64,000 nucleotides of DNA from Aliidiomarina indica (GCF_015354615.1 NZ_JACAVQ010000001.1:868001-932000); one strand, 5' to 3'; positions 18,296-26,146 are shown, numbered from the stretch's first letter. Made by a program: numbers and translations. The notes: a model not told the origin generated them from the sequence alone.

Positions 18296-18757
18296 TTAGT
18301 AAGTTACTGTAACAGTAACAGTATCGCTGTAAGCAGCCGACACTTGCGCTGCGGGTTGAGCATCGATTTTCCCATGGACGCTAAATGCGGTAGGCGTAGA
18401 TAGGCCCGCACCAGTCACTGTTTGACCGATAGTGGCATTATCCCAAACTGTTGTATGGCCAGCATCTGTGAATAAGCCATACGCAAGAGTGTTCACACCA
18501 TCGACCATAGTCCACGCATTAGCCGAGCTTAAGGTTACGGTACCCGTAGAACCAGAAGTACAGGCAACATCAAGAGCTGATGAACCGGTAGTTTGGATTG
18601 AAGGGTCAAATGCACCAAATGCAAGCGGGTTTGTGGTAATTTGGCAGCTTGCGGCGACTTCTGCCGTCACATCAAAAGTAGACGTTTCAGTCTCTGAGTG
18701 CGCAGTAGAAGCAATAAACGCTGACGAGATTAATGTCGCTAGGATAATTCTTTTCAT
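18296..18757 (-). CDS. Csu-type major pilin (spore coat U domain), operon 1
   Basis: 153 residues. Signal peptide to about residue 21 (ASTAHSE), then an SCPU domain with AEVAASCQITTNPLAFG, LDVACTSGSTGTVTLSS, a free Cys pair and the terminal strand YSDTVTVTVTY. The first gene of the operon and the probable main shaft subunit by analogy with CsuA/B. GGGAGAA precedes the ATG. The leader carries a hairpin next to this site and a c-di-GMP-I-like aptamer further upstream. Confidence 0.92.
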   Translation of the reverse strand: MKRIILATLISSAFIASTAHSETETSTFDVTAEVAASCQITTNPLAFGAFDPSIQTTGSSALDVACTSGSTGTVTLSSANAWTMVDGVNTLAYGLFTDAGHTTVWDNATIGQTVTGAGLSTPTAFSVHGKIDAQPAAQVSAAYSDTVTVTVTY

Positions 18758-18769
18758 ATGTGTTCTCCC

Positions 18770-18785
18770 ACGTACCTAAGTACGT
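18770..18785 (-). promoter_or_regulatory. Hairpin abutting the pilin ribosome-binding site
   Basis: ACGTAC-CTAA-GTACGT, a perfect 6-bp inverted repeat with a 4-base loop, lies directly before the GGGAGAA site of the operon-1 pilin. It could hide or free the site in RNA, or be a protein operator in DNA. It is the only strong hairpin between the riboswitch-like element and the start codon. Confidence 0.5.
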
Positions 18786-18892
18786 ATATTTAAGGCAAGA
18801 ACAACCTTGAGATGAGGCAGGCAAGCTATATGGCTATCTCTACAAAAGCCACAGCATTAGGCAAAAGAAATTATCTACTTGGATAACGATGT

Positions 18893-18982
18893 GTGGCAGT
18901 TCCTCGATCATGAGTTGTTTGTAACAACTTTTAGACAGGTAACTTTGCGTCACCACCTTTCGATGGGTTTGCTCTTGACAAC
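18893..18982 (-). promoter_or_regulatory. Cyclic-di-GMP-I (GEMM) riboswitch-like aptamer upstream of Csu operon 1
   Basis: Read on the minus strand the sequence shows, in the GEMM-I order, GCAAACC (18972-18966), a five-base-pair stem closed by a GAAA tetraloop (CGAAAG, 18962-18957), GACGCAAAG (18951-18943), CTAAAAG, and then ATGATCGAGGAACTGCC with the GGTTGCC-like 3' element. These are the core conserved blocks of the class-I c-di-GMP aptamer. The 3' block is more divergent than the 5' half. It sits about 136 nt upstream of the pilin start on the correct strand. The expression platform is not certain; the ribosome-binding-site hairpin at 18770 is a candidate. Confidence 0.82.
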
Positions 18983-19292
18983 TCAACGTTGCTATACATA
19001 AGCCAACTTAAAATTAAATTGACTTACTACACAATGCTATTCCCTATATTTACATATAGCAAGGTATATAAACTAAGCGTACATAAATAAAACCAGTTAA
19101 ACCCACCTAAATAAATTCAACCAATTGATAAGGGTCAGGATTCAACATTATTTTTATTTTTAAAATAACTCTCTCAAATCTAATTAATTGATTAATTTAT
19201 GGCTTTTACAAGCTGAATTAGAGAAATAAAGGTGGAATTCAAAGAGGATCGAGCACAGCGGCGATTAAAAGCAGTCCGCTTTACGCGACTGT
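18983..19292. other. AT-rich intergenic region, promoter region of Csu operon 1
   Basis: About 310 bp, clearly AT-rich, with no credible gene. It should contain the promoter for the riboswitch leader; TATGTATAG near 18995-19005 on the minus strand is a -10-like candidate without a good -35. The end of the DJ-1 cassette lies at its right edge, and no complete attC site was found here. Confidence 0.4.
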
Positions 19293-19880
19293 TTATGCGC
19301 TCCTTACCCAAGCGAACTCCATTTGACGAGCAGTTTTCACCGCCAAATTTTCGCGGTGTAACTTACTTACCAAATGCAGGCTCATATCTATACCCGCTGA
19401 TATACCGCCCGAGCTAACAATACTTCCCTCATCAACCCATCGCACGCCTTGAATGACATCAAGACGGCTGAACATGGCTTTGAGATCATTAATGTCTTCC
19501 CAGTGAGTGGTGACGCTGCAAGAGAGGGACTCAACAGCTTGAGCCAGAATGAAAATTCCTGTGCAAACCGTGGCTGTTAGCTTTACGTACTCCGACTGCT
19601 GTTTGACCCAGGCAAGAATCTTCTCGTTTGTCATCTGCTGGGTATGCACACCCCCAGATATAATCAACACATCGAGTGGTGGGTGATCATCAATTGAGTA
19701 ATGCGGCACAACTGTATAGCCAGCCCTAGCAGTCACAGCTTCGCTACCCTCAGCAATGAGAAACACCGAAAACGGACTTTCCGTGCCGCACAGCCGTGAG
19801 GCGGTCGAGAAAACCTCGAATGGACCAGAAAAATCGAGAACTTCAGCGTCGCGATAGATAAAAATGCCGATATTCACCAT
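19293..19880 (-). CDS. DJ-1/PfpI-family protein (cassette gene)
   Basis: 195 residues, one domain. The nucleophile elbow is ATVCTGIFILA (Cys at about 106), and GGVHTQQM with an upstream Glu (FEVFSTA) complete the DJ-1/PfpI pattern seen in AraC-like amidotransferase domains and isonitrile hydratases. There is no DNA-binding domain. AAGGAG lies just before the ATG and the attC R' box GTTCTGC lies before that. Possible activities are glyoxalase/deglycase or isonitrile hydratase; the sequence does not decide. Confidence 0.88.
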   Translation of the reverse strand: MVNIGIFIYRDAEVLDFSGPFEVFSTASRLCGTESPFSVFLIAEGSEAVTARAGYTVVPHYSIDDHPPLDVLIISGGVHTQQMTNEKILAWVKQQSEYVKLTATVCTGIFILAQAVESLSCSVTTHWEDINDLKAMFSRLDVIQGVRWVDEGSIVSSGGISAGIDMSLHLVSKLHRENLAVKTARQMEFAWVRSA

Positions 19881-19894
19881 GTTCTCCTTAAAAT

Positions 19895-19955
19895 GCAGAA
19901 CGCTTCCATAAACGGTGCACGAGCGGAGCTATCCATTTAGATGGCTTTGTTCGCG
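19895..19955 (-). other. attC site (degenerate)
   Basis: Minus-strand R'' CGCGAAC and R' GTTCTGC, 61 bp. The two arms line up as AAC-4 bases-CCAT on each side, with a short hairpin core (GAGCGGAGC region). It overlaps the 3' end of the PH-domain gene. The core boxes depart from the RYYYAAC/GTTRRRY consensus, so this is the least certain of the five sites. Confidence 0.55.
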
Positions 19956-20366
19956 ATTTCCCCTACGACGTGACTCCAAGTCTTGGATAAATTCATCCTT
20001 AAACTTTGGCGAGATCATTATCGATTGCCAACGCCCGTAATCTATCCGGAGTCGATCGGTCGAGAGAGCTGGGCTCGACAATGGACTCGAAGTTGGCGTG
20101 ATGCTTTTGATCTGCTCAATTGGCACCTGCCACTTAAACGGTCCATTCTTCACAATCAGAGTCGTGCCACTCAAGGTGTAACTTGTACTTGTCATCACCC
20201 ATACAGGCAGGCCAGCGCCAATAATAAGTGTTAGTAAAGCCACGACAATTGCAATAGCACTTCCGCTAAGGAGAGCGAACACAAACGCAATGAAACATGC
20301 ACTAGCGGCACTCATCAAAACCAGCGCAAGCCACGTATCAATCTTTGACTTATATACCTGCTCCAC
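19929..20366 (-). CDS. Bacterial PH-domain membrane protein (cassette gene)
   Basis: 145 residues from GTG 20366. The longer frame starts in ATGGCGAGCGTTAGC, which contains the attC R' box, while GTG 20366 follows AAGGAG, so the shorter start is the biological one. Two transmembrane helices (about 10-60) precede a PH-like domain with TSTSYTLSGTTLIVKNGPFKW and IPIEQIKS-type strands. This matches YdbS/PH_6-type uncharacterised membrane PH proteins. Function unknown. Confidence 0.78.
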   Translation of the reverse strand: MEQVYKSKIDTWLALVLMSAASACFIAFVFALLSGSAIAIVVALLTLIIGAGLPVWVMTSTSYTLSGTTLIVKNGPFKWQVPIEQIKSITPTSSPLSSPALSTDRLRIDYGRWQSIMISPKFKDEFIQDLESRRRGNREQSHLNG

Positions 20367-20377
20367 GGGAGTCTCCT

Positions 20378-20452
20378 TGCTAACGCTCGCCATTAACGCG
20401 GAGCGAAGCTACGCCTGCGCCCATAGCGCCGAATTGCGTGCAATTGTTAAAG
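20378..20452 (-). other. attC site
   Basis: 75 bp on the minus strand. R'' CTTTAAC overlaps the GNAT stop codon; R' GTTAGCA is followed by the AAGGAG site of the next gene. The arms pair around a GC-rich centre (CGCCTACGC region). Typical placement between two cassette genes. Confidence 0.72.
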
Positions 20453-20950
20453 GGCATACACCTCATACCTCTGTATGATCTCACCATCATCTTCAATCTC
20501 AGATTCCAAGCGCCCACCGTTAGCTAGAATCATTCTCACTGAAGGTTCATTATGTTTATGGCAATGGATATGAACTTGGGTAATGCCAAGCGCAAATGCC
20601 TTCTCAAGCGTCAAACTTAGCAAGTGAATCCCAAGTCCCTTCCCGCGTTGTGTAGGTCTTATTCCAAGCCCGATGTGGCCGCCTGCACGTTGTATGCGAT
20701 CGTTGAGATGGTGTCGGAGGTTGGAGACACCCAAAATTTCGCCCCGATCTACTAACCAAAAAGTACTTGCGGGAACATAGCCCTCTGGTAGGTCTTTGCC
20801 CGTACTAAACTTTTCAAGTTTTTCCAGCAATAAATCAAAATCAGAGTGATCGAAATCCAGAGGAAATGGATACCTCTCCTCATCACCAAGCTCCAGGATA
20901 TATTCGAGGTAGCTTTGCTCATACTCTTTACTTGGAAGTACTAATTGCAC
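20447..20950 (-). CDS. GNAT-family N-acetyltransferase (cassette gene)
   Basis: 167 residues, GTG start after AAGGGAA and an attC R' box. The acetyl-CoA loop is RPTQRGKGLGIHLLSLTLEKA, motif A of the GNAT fold, and LGISQ/HIHCHKHNEPSVRMILANGG is motif B. HLNDRIQRAGGHIGLGIR precedes it. The acceptor substrate is unknown. GNAT genes are among the most common integron cassette cargo. The stop codon lies in the attC R'' box. Confidence 0.9.
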   Translation of the reverse strand: MQLVLPSKEYEQSYLEYILELGDEERYPFPLDFDHSDFDLLLEKLEKFSTGKDLPEGYVPASTFWLVDRGEILGVSNLRHHLNDRIQRAGGHIGLGIRPTQRGKGLGIHLLSLTLEKAFALGITQVHIHCHKHNEPSVRMILANGGRLESEIEDDGEIIQRYEVYAL

Positions 20951-20962
20951 TGGATAATTCCC

Positions 20963-21073
20963 TTCTAACGCTTAGTTCAGCCGCAGTTTGTGGAGTGGCG
21001 CTTTGCGTTAGCGCAGTGTCCAGCACAAAGAAAGCCACGGAACAAATTATCCGACTGACACGACTTGTTAGCG
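20963..21073 (-). other. attC site
   Basis: 111 bp. R'' CGCTAAC and R' GTTAGAA on the minus strand. The arms align well (TAACAAGTCGTGTCAG against TAACGCTTAGTTCAG), the imperfect palindrome expected of an attC folded single strand. It overlaps the GrpB stop codon. Confidence 0.85.
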
Positions 21074-21571
21074 GTTGGGGCTGGCAAATAGCACCTTTTT
21101 AATAAATAGCGACTTACTATCAGTATATGACTCGCGATCAGATGCCATTTCAGCCGCCAATGATTGTTTTAAGGCAGCGTATTCCTCCGCTACTTTCGGG
21201 TTTTCTCGAAGTAGTTCCCGGAACCTAATGCGTTCCTTCCACAGCGGACTCTGGTACGGTACCAAATGCAAATGGTGCGTACGAAGCTCGGGAGAAGGCT
21301 TGCAAAACCAATGCATAACGTCTGATTTGTAAGGGTAATAGCAATATCCATTCGATTGCAGAACTTCAATTGCACCCTTTGAAGACTCTAGGCCTTCAAC
21401 TCCAAACATAATGTCGATTATCGGTTTTGCAATCATGCCTGGCACAGCAGTGCTGCCAACGTGCTCCACTGAGCCAACAAGACAACTACCGATCTTTTCT
21501 AGCAGAAACGTCTTTTCTTGCTCGAATAGCTCAGGCCATTTCGAATTATATTGCTTTAACTCAACTTTCAT
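21068..21571 (-). CDS. GrpB-family nucleotidyltransferase-fold protein (cassette gene)
   Basis: 167 residues from ATG 21571 (MKVELKQYNSKWPELFEQEK), the standard family N-terminus; the longer frame runs through the attC R' box (ATGTTAGC). Conserved: VEHVGSTAVPGMIAKPIIDIM, the signature of GrpB/UPF0157 proteins, which share the nucleotidyltransferase fold. HHLHLV follows. Biochemical role is not established. GrpB genes are frequent integron cassettes. Confidence 0.92.
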   Translation of the reverse strand: MKVELKQYNSKWPELFEQEKTFLLEKIGSCLVGSVEHVGSTAVPGMIAKPIIDIMFGVEGLESSKGAIEVLQSNGYCYYPYKSDVMHWFCKPSPELRTHHLHLVPYQSPLWKERIRFRELLRENPKVAEEYAALKQSLAAEMASDRESYTDSKSLFIKKVLFASPNR

Positions 21572-21586
21572 TTCCACTCTCAAGAT

Positions 21587-21671
21587 TGCTAACATTTAAG
21601 CTAAGCGGCGCAGCGTTAGCCGCGTCCGGTGGAGGCCGAAGGCCGGAACGAACTTGAGCGCCTTGTTAGGC
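21587..21671 (-). other. attC site
   Basis: 85 bp. R'' GCCTAAC and R' GTTAGCA on the minus strand, with arms TAACAAGGCGCTCAAG and TAACATTTAAGCTAAG and a strong hairpin core GGCCTTCGGCC. R'' starts directly after the lipoprotein stop codon. Confidence 0.88.
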
Positions 21672-22256
21672 TTAAGATTTGCATTCGGCCACAAAGCGTT
21701 CAAACGCCACAATGCTTTCCACAACGGAATCGGAAGAAAATGCCGTTGAGTATCCGATGCGTTCATATCGCCCATTAGCGAGAACAACCTTGTAGAGAGC
21801 ACCACCATCGGTCCTGATGAGGGTATCACCAACGAAGTCAAACTCGGCGGACTTCTCCACTACCGAAGCCCAAATGCGGTGAGCCCATTCCTTAATTCCA
21901 GGACAGTTTGTCTCATTTGCGCCTATTTGTGTGAATCGGAGCTGCTCGGCCAGCTGCTCTCTATCTCTAGATCCAGCTTCAAACAATTCCCGAGCCTGAA
22001 ATCCGGGATGCGCTTCGAATCTCACTATCTCGACTCTGTAATCCCGGAGAAAGTCAATGGTAATTCTCCAATCTGGATCGCTCCAACCGAATGGTCCGGA
22101 ATAGAGAAACATAAGACCGCGATGGGGTGTATTTTGATCACTCCGTACCTGAGCGACTACGTCTAGCCAAGCCTCCTCAGGGGACTTGTAGCTTCGCTCG
22201 GAGTAAGCGGTGCAACCGCTCAAGATTACTGCTATGAGAACTAAGAAATAGCGCAT
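21672..22256 (-). CDS. Lipoprotein of unknown function (cassette gene)
   Basis: 194 residues from ATG 22256 (MRYFLVLIAVILSGC), giving a clean lipobox (LSGC); the longer frame to 22292 runs through a GTTAGG box. The mature part has a charged region (SDPDWRITIDFLRDYRVEIVRF) and an aromatic C-terminus. No domain recognised. Likely anchored to a membrane and facing the periplasm. Confidence 0.75.
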   Translation of the reverse strand: MRYFLVLIAVILSGCTAYSERSYKSPEEAWLDVVAQVRSDQNTPHRGLMFLYSGPFGWSDPDWRITIDFLRDYRVEIVRFEAHPGFQARELFEAGSRDREQLAEQLRFTQIGANETNCPGIKEWAHRIWASVVEKSAEFDFVGDTLIRTDGGALYKVVLANGRYERIGYSTAFSSDSVVESIVAFERFVAECKS

Positions 22257-22268
22257 TCTGGTCTTGTA

Positions 22269-22364
22269 ACCTAACATTTGAATACTAAGCATGCACAGTG
22301 TATTAGCGGTGAGGAACAGTGTGGGAGGTCGATAAATACTGAGGATTTCATGAACGGCTCCCTG
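22269..22364 (+). repeat. Inverted-repeat copy 1 (left), ends in an R'-like box
   Basis: Reads ACCTAACATTTGAATACTAAGC then diverges, with a second conserved block GGATTTCATGA..GGCTCCCTG (end 22364). The minus strand ends GTTAGGT, an integron R'-like box, right before the lipoprotein cassette. Copy 2 at 22768-22853 is its inverted partner. Confidence 0.6.
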
Positions 22365-22767
22365 TGTTCGTGCGGCGCAATCTGTGCGCGCTCTATTTCA
22401 TTCCCATGCTTGCTTATTATTTATTCGATAACATAGACAATAAACGGCTTGCAGCCGTTAGGCAAGTCGATAATGTGCCATGACTACTGCAGATATGAGG
22501 CTGGCAACAGCGCACCTTTTATTCTATCCAATGGATTCATGGTACCGGCATATAGTTCACCGCTGCCATATAGCATGTCAACGATAGTTCTGTTGCGCCC
22601 TTTACGTTGATTTAATACTTTTTGATACATAAAGACCAGTGCGCATAGTATCCGCTTGCCGATCGAACTCAAGCACGCTAGAGTCAGAACATTGAACATA
22701 AAACGAGCGATGAATAAGTCGCCATCATAAGAATAAATAGGCACGCACGGTTTGTGCAAAGTAAACG
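22365..22767. other. Orphan segment between the inverted repeats
   Basis: About 400 bp. A minus-strand frame of 97 codons (22484-22777) exists but has no good start site and no recognised family. A palindrome AACGGCT-TGC-AGCCGTT with GTTAGGC next to it lies at 22452-22465. The rest is featureless by eye. Confidence 0.4.
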
Positions 22768-22853
22768 CAGGGAGCATGTCATGACATCCGCAGAAACCAT
22801 CAGTCTTCCCGCACGATTACCTCACTTACATGCCTAGTATTCAAATGTTAGCC
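22768..22853 (-). repeat. Inverted-repeat copy 2 (right), ends in an R'-like box
   Basis: On the minus strand it reads GGCTAACATTTGAATACTAGG and later GGATGTCATGACATGCTCCCTG, matching copy 1 at 22/25 and about 19/24 positions in the two blocks. Plus strand ends GTTAGCC just before the beta-lactamase-fold cassette. Confidence 0.6.
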
Positions 22854-22925
22854 CCCCGTCACTTTTCGCACGAAACGCCTGCTGAAGGGCGGGCAGTAGG
22901 CCATCTCGCAGCAAATGGGGAGAGG

Positions 22926-24761
22926 ATGAGTACATTCTTCAAATGGATTGTCGCAACAGCTGCTATCTGCGCAGGAGTGTTTAACATATCGGCTCATGCC
23001 AGTGAGTCTAAGGTCGGTGTCGAACTTCACGCAGAGATGGAAAAATCGATTGAAAATGAGGGGTTGGCAGGCGTTGTATGGGCAACCGTAACACCCGATG
23101 GGATTGCGACGGGTGCAGCTGGCCTCGCCGATGTCAGGCGCCAAGAGCCACTCTCCCCTGAAGGCAGAGTCCAGACCGGCTCGATAGTCAAAACATTGAT
23201 TGCCACTGGAATACTGCGACTGGTCACAGAAGGAAGGCTGACCCTCGACAGTCCTGTTGCACCGCTCCTGCCTGACGTCAAGTTTGAGAATAACTGGGCG
23301 TCAAGCCACCCCGTCCTCGTGCGGCACCTGCTGGATCACACATCCGGACTCGATGACGCCCGCCTCTGGCAGGTTTTCAGCCTTAATGCCGAACCCGATG
23401 CGCCACTGAGGACGAGCATCCAACGGGAGCCGCTACGGATCCGCAGCCGGCCGGGTAGCCGTCTTTCCTACTCAAACCTGGGCTACACCCTGCTTGGGAT
23501 GGTGATCGAGCAGGTGACCGGCCAGCGCTACGAACACTATCTTGATTCGCAACTGTTGTATCCCCTCGGCATGCACCGGAGCACCTTCCAGTTTGTTTCC
23601 CAAGAGGGACCTCATGAGGATACCAGCCTGGCAATGGGGCACTTCGAGGGCGGCGCCACCCAGCCTTCCGTCCCGCTCTATCTACGCCCTGCCGGGCAGT
23701 TCACCTCCACCGCGGCGGACATGGCGCTGCTCGCGCGCTACCTGATGAGCAACGGCGAGATCGACGGCAAGCCTTTCATCGCCCCTGACCTGCTGCGAGT
23801 AATGGGAAGGCCGACGACCACCGAAGCAGCCTTGGCGGGGCTGGTTGATGCGGGGTATGGACTTGGATTGAACAGCCGAGATCGACACGGTGTTGTCGGG
23901 AACTGCCATGTCGGTACCACGGTGGGCTTCCGGGCGAATTTCTGCCTGTTTCCCAAAGAGCAGAAGGCGTTCTTCATTGCCATCAATGCTGATGCCGAAA
24001 CAGCGGACTACGATCGATTCGACGCCTTGCTGATCCAAGAACTCGGCATTGACGCCGCGACGCCGGCACCGATAGCAACCCCACCTGACGGGATCAGTGA
24101 CTGGCAGGGAGTCTACATACTGGCCCCCAGCCGTACCGAAAGCTTCGCTTACCTCGACCAAGCCCTGAACTTTGCAACTGTCCGGTGGGACGGGCGACAA
24201 CTGCATCTGAACCCGTTCCAAGGCGCAGCTAGGCCTTTATTGCCCACAGGTGACCGGCTCTTCCGCGCCGAGGAAAGAACGCGGGCATCGCACGTGCTCA
24301 TCGTTTCGGATCAGGGAAAACGAGTCATCAGCGATGGCTTCCGCAGCTATGAACAGGCAAGTCTGTGGCGCATGGTGCCTCTCTGGGCCAGCCTCGCCGC
24401 AGGATTGGCCGGACTGGTCTGGCTGCTTGTGTCCGGAATTGTTCGCGTGCTGCGCCGTCGGCTACAGCCTTCGTCTGCGCTGTTTGTGCCATTTCTCGCA
24501 GCCGTGGCGCTTCTTCTTCCGATCCCGCTATTCTTTGGCCAGTCCTTCCTGCAACTTGGCGACCTGACTACAGCAAGCGCGCTGCTGGCACTGATGACAG
24601 GCATTCTGCCGCTTGCGATGATCTTCGGGTTGTGGCGTTCGTTCCGCTGGGGTGCAACGGACCGAGGCATGCTGTGGGACAAGCTGGCAATGCTTGGGGT
24701 ACTCCAGTGGTGCGTGGTGCTTGCCTTCTGGGGGTTGATGCCGGTGCGCCTATGGAGTTGA
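22926..24761 (+). CDS. Serine beta-lactamase-fold hydrolase with C-terminal membrane tail (cassette gene)
   Basis: 611 residues from ATG 22926, chosen for the GGAGAGG site eight bases upstream and a good signal peptide (to about HAS). Residues 30-400 are a class-C beta-lactamase/esterase fold: SxxK is SIVK (86-89), YxN is YSN (182-184), and the third motif is HVG (328-330). A linker follows, then three to four transmembrane helices (about 500-605). Family members hydrolyse peptides, esters or beta-lactams; with HxG rather than KTG and this membrane tail, a peptidase or esterase role is more likely than drug resistance, but this is not proven. GC content is visibly higher than in neighbours. 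Confidence 0.85.
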   Translation: MSTFFKWIVATAAICAGVFNISAHASESKVGVELHAEMEKSIENEGLAGVVWATVTPDGIATGAAGLADVRRQEPLSPEGRVQTGSIVKTLIATGILRLVTEGRLTLDSPVAPLLPDVKFENNWASSHPVLVRHLLDHTSGLDDARLWQVFSLNAEPDAPLRTSIQREPLRIRSRPGSRLSYSNLGYTLLGMVIEQVTGQRYEHYLDSQLLYPLGMHRSTFQFVSQEGPHEDTSLAMGHFEGGATQPSVPLYLRPAGQFTSTAADMALLARYLMSNGEIDGKPFIAPDLLRVMGRPTTTEAALAGLVDAGYGLGLNSRDRHGVVGNCHVGTTVGFRANFCLFPKEQKAFFIAINADAETADYDRFDALLIQELGIDAATPAPIATPPDGISDWQGVYILAPSRTESFAYLDQALNFATVRWDGRQLHLNPFQGAARPLLPTGDRLFRAEERTRASHVLIVSDQGKRVISDGFRSYEQASLWRMVPLWASLAAGLAGLVWLLVSGIVRVLRRRLQPSSALFVPFLAAVALLLPIPLFFGQSFLQLGDLTTASALLALMTGILPLAMIFGLWRSFRWGATDRGMLWDKLAMLGVLQWCVVLAFWGLMPVRLWS

Positions 24762-24769
24762 GGCTAGGC

Positions 24770-24829
24770 GGCTAACAATTCGTTCAAGCCGATGCCGCTT
24801 CGCGGCACGGCTTATTTTAAGCGTTATGC
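24770..24829 (+). other. attC site (textbook)
   Basis: 60 bp. R'' GGCTAAC, arm AATTCGTTCAAGCC, hairpin core GCCGC-TTCG-CGGC, arm GGCTTATTTTAAGC and R' GTTATGC. It closely resembles the short attC sites of mobile-integron cassettes such as aadA. It follows the hydrolase gene and precedes the next gene start by 13 bp. Confidence 0.94.
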
Positions 24830-24841
24830 AAAGGTAACTCT

Positions 24842-26137
24842 GTGATCATTCGAATATTAATTTTGTGTCTATTTGTGGCTTCATGCTCATCTGTTTCTGC
24901 TTCGGAGGATAATCGGCCAATTCATTATGATACTGGCTCTTCATCTGACAAGGATCATCATACATACCTTATAGAAACAGATAGCGAGGACTCTATCGAC
25001 TTTAAAATCCGTATTTCAAACTCGACCAATGACACAAATTGTGAAAAGGGGCATATATACACTCAGGCCTCTGTGTCTACGAGCGAACCTGCAAATAGGT
25101 ATTTTGGCTTTAGTCGCAAAGGTTCGCCGAAGGTAGCATTGTACGAGTGGCACATGTGCTTTATTCATAATGAAACAACATACAAAGCATGGCGAGGATT
25201 TGATCCAGGTCCCAACACTTTTCTTGAGGTAAGATGTTTCCTTCCTCGTGAGCAATTAGCCGCCAAAGAAACAGATAAATACCTATGTAAAGCTGAGACT
25301 GTGACGCACTCAGATAGCAACTATTCTGAGTTTGCCCAATATTGTTGGTCAAATGAAACGTGTCGCCGTTTTGAGACTGAATCTGATTACAAACTCTTTC
25401 TCGATCGTGGTCCTGAGAATGTAGCATTATATAAAATTGTACCTTCGAAGAAGATCCGTGAGGTTACTGTTAACTACGAATATATTGATGAGCTGCAAGC
25501 GGAAAATCTTCGAAGCACTTGGATAGCCGAGCAGGAAAGGTACTGCGCAGAGTCAAACGATCAATATAGGCCGTCATGTTTAGAAGTATTAACTCAAATG
25601 AAGGAGTTTCTTGAAGATGATGGCGATTGGAGATATAGACTGACAGAAAAATCACTGATTGAATCTTTTGCTGAGCTTAAATCTCAAAATCTATTATTTC
25701 GAGACACAAGCCATTTACATTATGAAACCATATTCAAATTTTCACCGCATAAGGCTGAAAATAACATTGTTTTTTTCTACTCGGTCGCATGCCCTGCTGC
25801 AGGCAGGCAGGCGAAGCGGGCGCTTTGCACAATATCTCTTAACCAAGCATTTTATAGTGATGAGCCATCTGAATATTTTTACATTGAAGAAACGTCTGAT
25901 GTGGATACTGCGGTGTGGGCTTATTCGGCACATAAAGGTGTAAAAGTTGTTCCGAAAGACGAGCGGATGGCAAGGTGGTTAAAGAACCCACACCGAGTGT
26001 CCTCGATAGAGATTGATGGCGAAATAGCGAAATTCTCATATCACTCTGGTGGCTGCTGGCATCAGGTTCTATATCGCATAATTGGCAATAATGAGAAGCT
26101 AGAATTTAAACAGACAAGTAGTGGATTTTGTATTTAA
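24842..26137 (+). CDS. Large lipoprotein of unknown function (cassette gene)
   Basis: 431 residues, GTG start 13 bp after an attC R' box with AAAGG between. The N-terminus is a lipoprotein signal with lipobox VASC. The mature region has many Cys residues (about 11), so disulphides are likely. No domain recognised. AT content is visibly higher than in the preceding gene. Two frames on the other strand are long but lack features. Confidence 0.7.
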   Translation: MIIRILILCLFVASCSSVSASEDNRPIHYDTGSSSDKDHHTYLIETDSEDSIDFKIRISNSTNDTNCEKGHIYTQASVSTSEPANRYFGFSRKGSPKVALYEWHMCFIHNETTYKAWRGFDPGPNTFLEVRCFLPREQLAAKETDKYLCKAETVTHSDSNYSEFAQYCWSNETCRRFETESDYKLFLDRGPENVALYKIVPSKKIREVTVNYEYIDELQAENLRSTWIAEQERYCAESNDQYRPSCLEVLTQMKEFLEDDGDWRYRLTEKSLIESFAELKSQNLLFRDTSHLHYETIFKFSPHKAENNIVFFYSVACPAAGRQAKRALCTISLNQAFYSDEPSEYFYIEETSDVDTAVWAYSAHKGVKVVPKDERMARWLKNPHRVSSIEIDGEIAKFSYHSGGCWHQVLYRIIGNNEKLEFKQTSSGFCI

Positions 26138-26146
26138 TCGTACATT

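Noticed and set aside
18974..18979. TTGACA on the plus strand as a promoter
   Set aside because: It lies within the riboswitch-like element and has no gene ahead of it on the plus strand.
19232..19417. 61-codon plus frame between Csu operon 1 and DJ-1
   Set aside because: Overlaps DJ-1 in antisense and has no homologous look.
22484..22777. 97-codon minus-strand frame between the inverted repeats
   Set aside because: No good ribosome-binding site and no recognisable family; described only within the orphan segment.
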